Positions 63,378-64,000 of a DNA stretch of 64,000 nt are shown piece by piece. The DNA is from Paucidesulfovibrio longus DSM 6739 (GTDB lineage Bacteria > Desulfobacterota > Desulfovibrionia > Desulfovibrionales > Desulfovibrionaceae): positions 2,501 through 66,500 of the forward strand of contig NZ_ATVA01000016.1 in NCBI RefSeq assembly GCF_000420485.1, in the 5' to 3' direction. The position numbers were made by a program, and so were the translations under genes. The notes beneath the pieces were generated by a model that was not told the origin of the DNA, made no database searches, and was given only the letters and a program-made list of their open reading frames with translations. Position 1 is the stretch's first letter, and each line of letters starts with the position of its first letter.

Positions 63378-64000
63378 ATGTCCGATCGGATCGATATTTC
63401 GCCTTGCACGGGATCGGGGGCGATGCCCCGCCTGGGGGTGGCGCTTCTGCGCGCACTGCTGCTGACCCTGCTCCTGGTCGTCGCGGCCCAGGCTGCGGAG
63501 GTGCGGGTCTTCCACCCCAGAGAGGAGGGTCTGAATCCCAGCGAACAGCGCCAGAAAACGCTGGAACTCGGCTTTGAGGAAGGGGTTTTCCAGGCCGCGC
63601 TCAAGCTGCTGCCCGCGCCTCTTTCCGAGGAGCGTTCCGCGCTGCTTCGCGAACATCTCGCTCCCGACGCCGCCCGCTACGTGCTTGGCTACAAGGAAGT
63701 GGCCATCACTCCCGCCGCAGACGGGCTGAACATGGTCGTGAACGTTGACGTGGATCGGCGGACCCTGCGCGAGACCCTTGTAAAGATGGGGCTGTTCCGC
63801 ACGTTGAATTCTCCGGTGCAGGCGAACATCATCGCCGAGCCCAGCCTGACGCAGCAGGATCTCGAAACCCTTGGCAAGCTGAGGGTGCTGACGGGCGTCT
63901 CGCCGTCGGCGGCGCCGTATCCCGAGCTGCGCATCGGCCGCGAAGCGAGCGGACCCGTGCGGGGAGTGCTCCATTCCACGGTCGGGAGTTGGTCCGCCCT
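63378..64000 (+). CDS. Exported protein, incomplete at window end
   Basis: At least 207 residues, open to the window edge (no stop). A signal or anchor lies at about 18-42 (LGVALLRALLLTLLLVVAAQAAE), followed by a mature part with helical and beta stretches (for example NMVVNVDVDRRTLRETLVKMG). No family is assigned, but the pattern resembles outer-envelope proteins with LPP20/FlgT-like folds. The start is 63378, with AAGGG a few bases before it, or 63372. It follows the exported LPP20-like gene by 79 bases. Confidence 0.7.
   Translation, partial: MSDRIDISPCTGSGAMPRLGVALLRALLLTLLLVVAAQAAEVRVFHPREEGLNPSEQRQKTLELGFEEGVFQAALKLLPAPLSEERSALLREHLAPDAARYVLGYKEVAITPAADGLNMVVNVDVDRRTLRETLVKMGLFRTLNSPVQANIIAEPSLTQQDLETLGKLRVLTGVSPSAAPYPELRIGREASGPVRGVLHSTVGSWSA

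Overview
The window is GC-rich, gene-dense bacterial chromosome. It most likely comes from a sulfate-reducing deltaproteobacterium of the Desulfovibrionaceae type. The reasons are the gene set and order (tig-clpP-clpX-lon, a MucR/Ros-type regulator, a ThiD-ThiN fusion, a LigA with a large insertion, an H-NOX chemoreceptor, a clpS-clpA-aat cluster), frequent TTG/GTG starts, and ATGA-type overlaps in long operons. This assignment is an inference from gene content; no database search was possible.

Layout. 1-2116: 3' two thirds of a 23S rRNA gene, 5S rRNA and a strong terminator, then a long gene-free stretch. 2907-9905: malate synthase G, a MucR-like regulator, a membrane protein of unknown function, a MerR-like regulator behind a repeat-flanked promoter, an unknown protein and the thiamine enzyme ThiDN. 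9951-16196: tRNA-Leu(UAG), then the protein quality-control block tig, clpP, clpX, lon. 16261-19091 (minus strand): an unknown protein, a membrane-anchored M23 peptidase and a CBS-domain protein. 19258-31642: pcm, mrp, pgsA, an FtsB-like protein, TPR protein, lipoprotein, fbp, tsaD, trxA-trxB-bamD, an unknown protein, an EF-G paralogue and a DUF2062 membrane protein. 31698-37082: a chemosensory operon (H-NOX chemoreceptor, CheA, CheR) behind a FliA-like promoter. 37093-41962: DUF190/CrcB on the minus strand, then CYTH, clpS, clpA and aat (an N-degron protease cluster). 42051-44113 (minus): zinc-ribbon protein, TauE-like permease and two small unknown proteins. 44214-50402: uvrB, potassium channel, ligA and dapB, overlapping by 4 bases each. 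50411-50675: a cluster of palindromes including an inverted pair of REP-like elements. 50690-53276 (minus): Hpt protein, ACT-domain protein and phenylacetate-CoA ligase, the last two preceded by a phenylalanine-rich leader peptide and terminator. 53378-64000: DUF547 protein, nitroreductase, rsfS, gpmI, zinc ribbon, LOG, MBL-fold RNase-like protein, rsmD, coaD, miaA, a degenerate SixA-like protein, and two exported proteins of which the last runs off the window.

Most of the content is housekeeping. The most interesting point is a complete-looking transcription attenuator in front of the paaK-ACT operon. A 26-codon ORF has six Phe codons in twelve, is followed by a perfect 11-bp terminator, and contains a segment able to form a competing antiterminator. 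This implies that phenylacetate-CoA ligase here rises when charged tRNA-Phe is scarce, which fits aromatic amino-acid synthesis from arylacetates better than degradation. Other notable points are an MCP with a C-terminal H-NOX domain that keeps the heme ligand and the distal tyrosine linked to O2 binding, a SixA homologue lacking both catalytic histidines, a MucR protein lacking zinc ligands, and the REP-like palindrome cluster. No CRISPR array, insertion sequence or prophage was seen.
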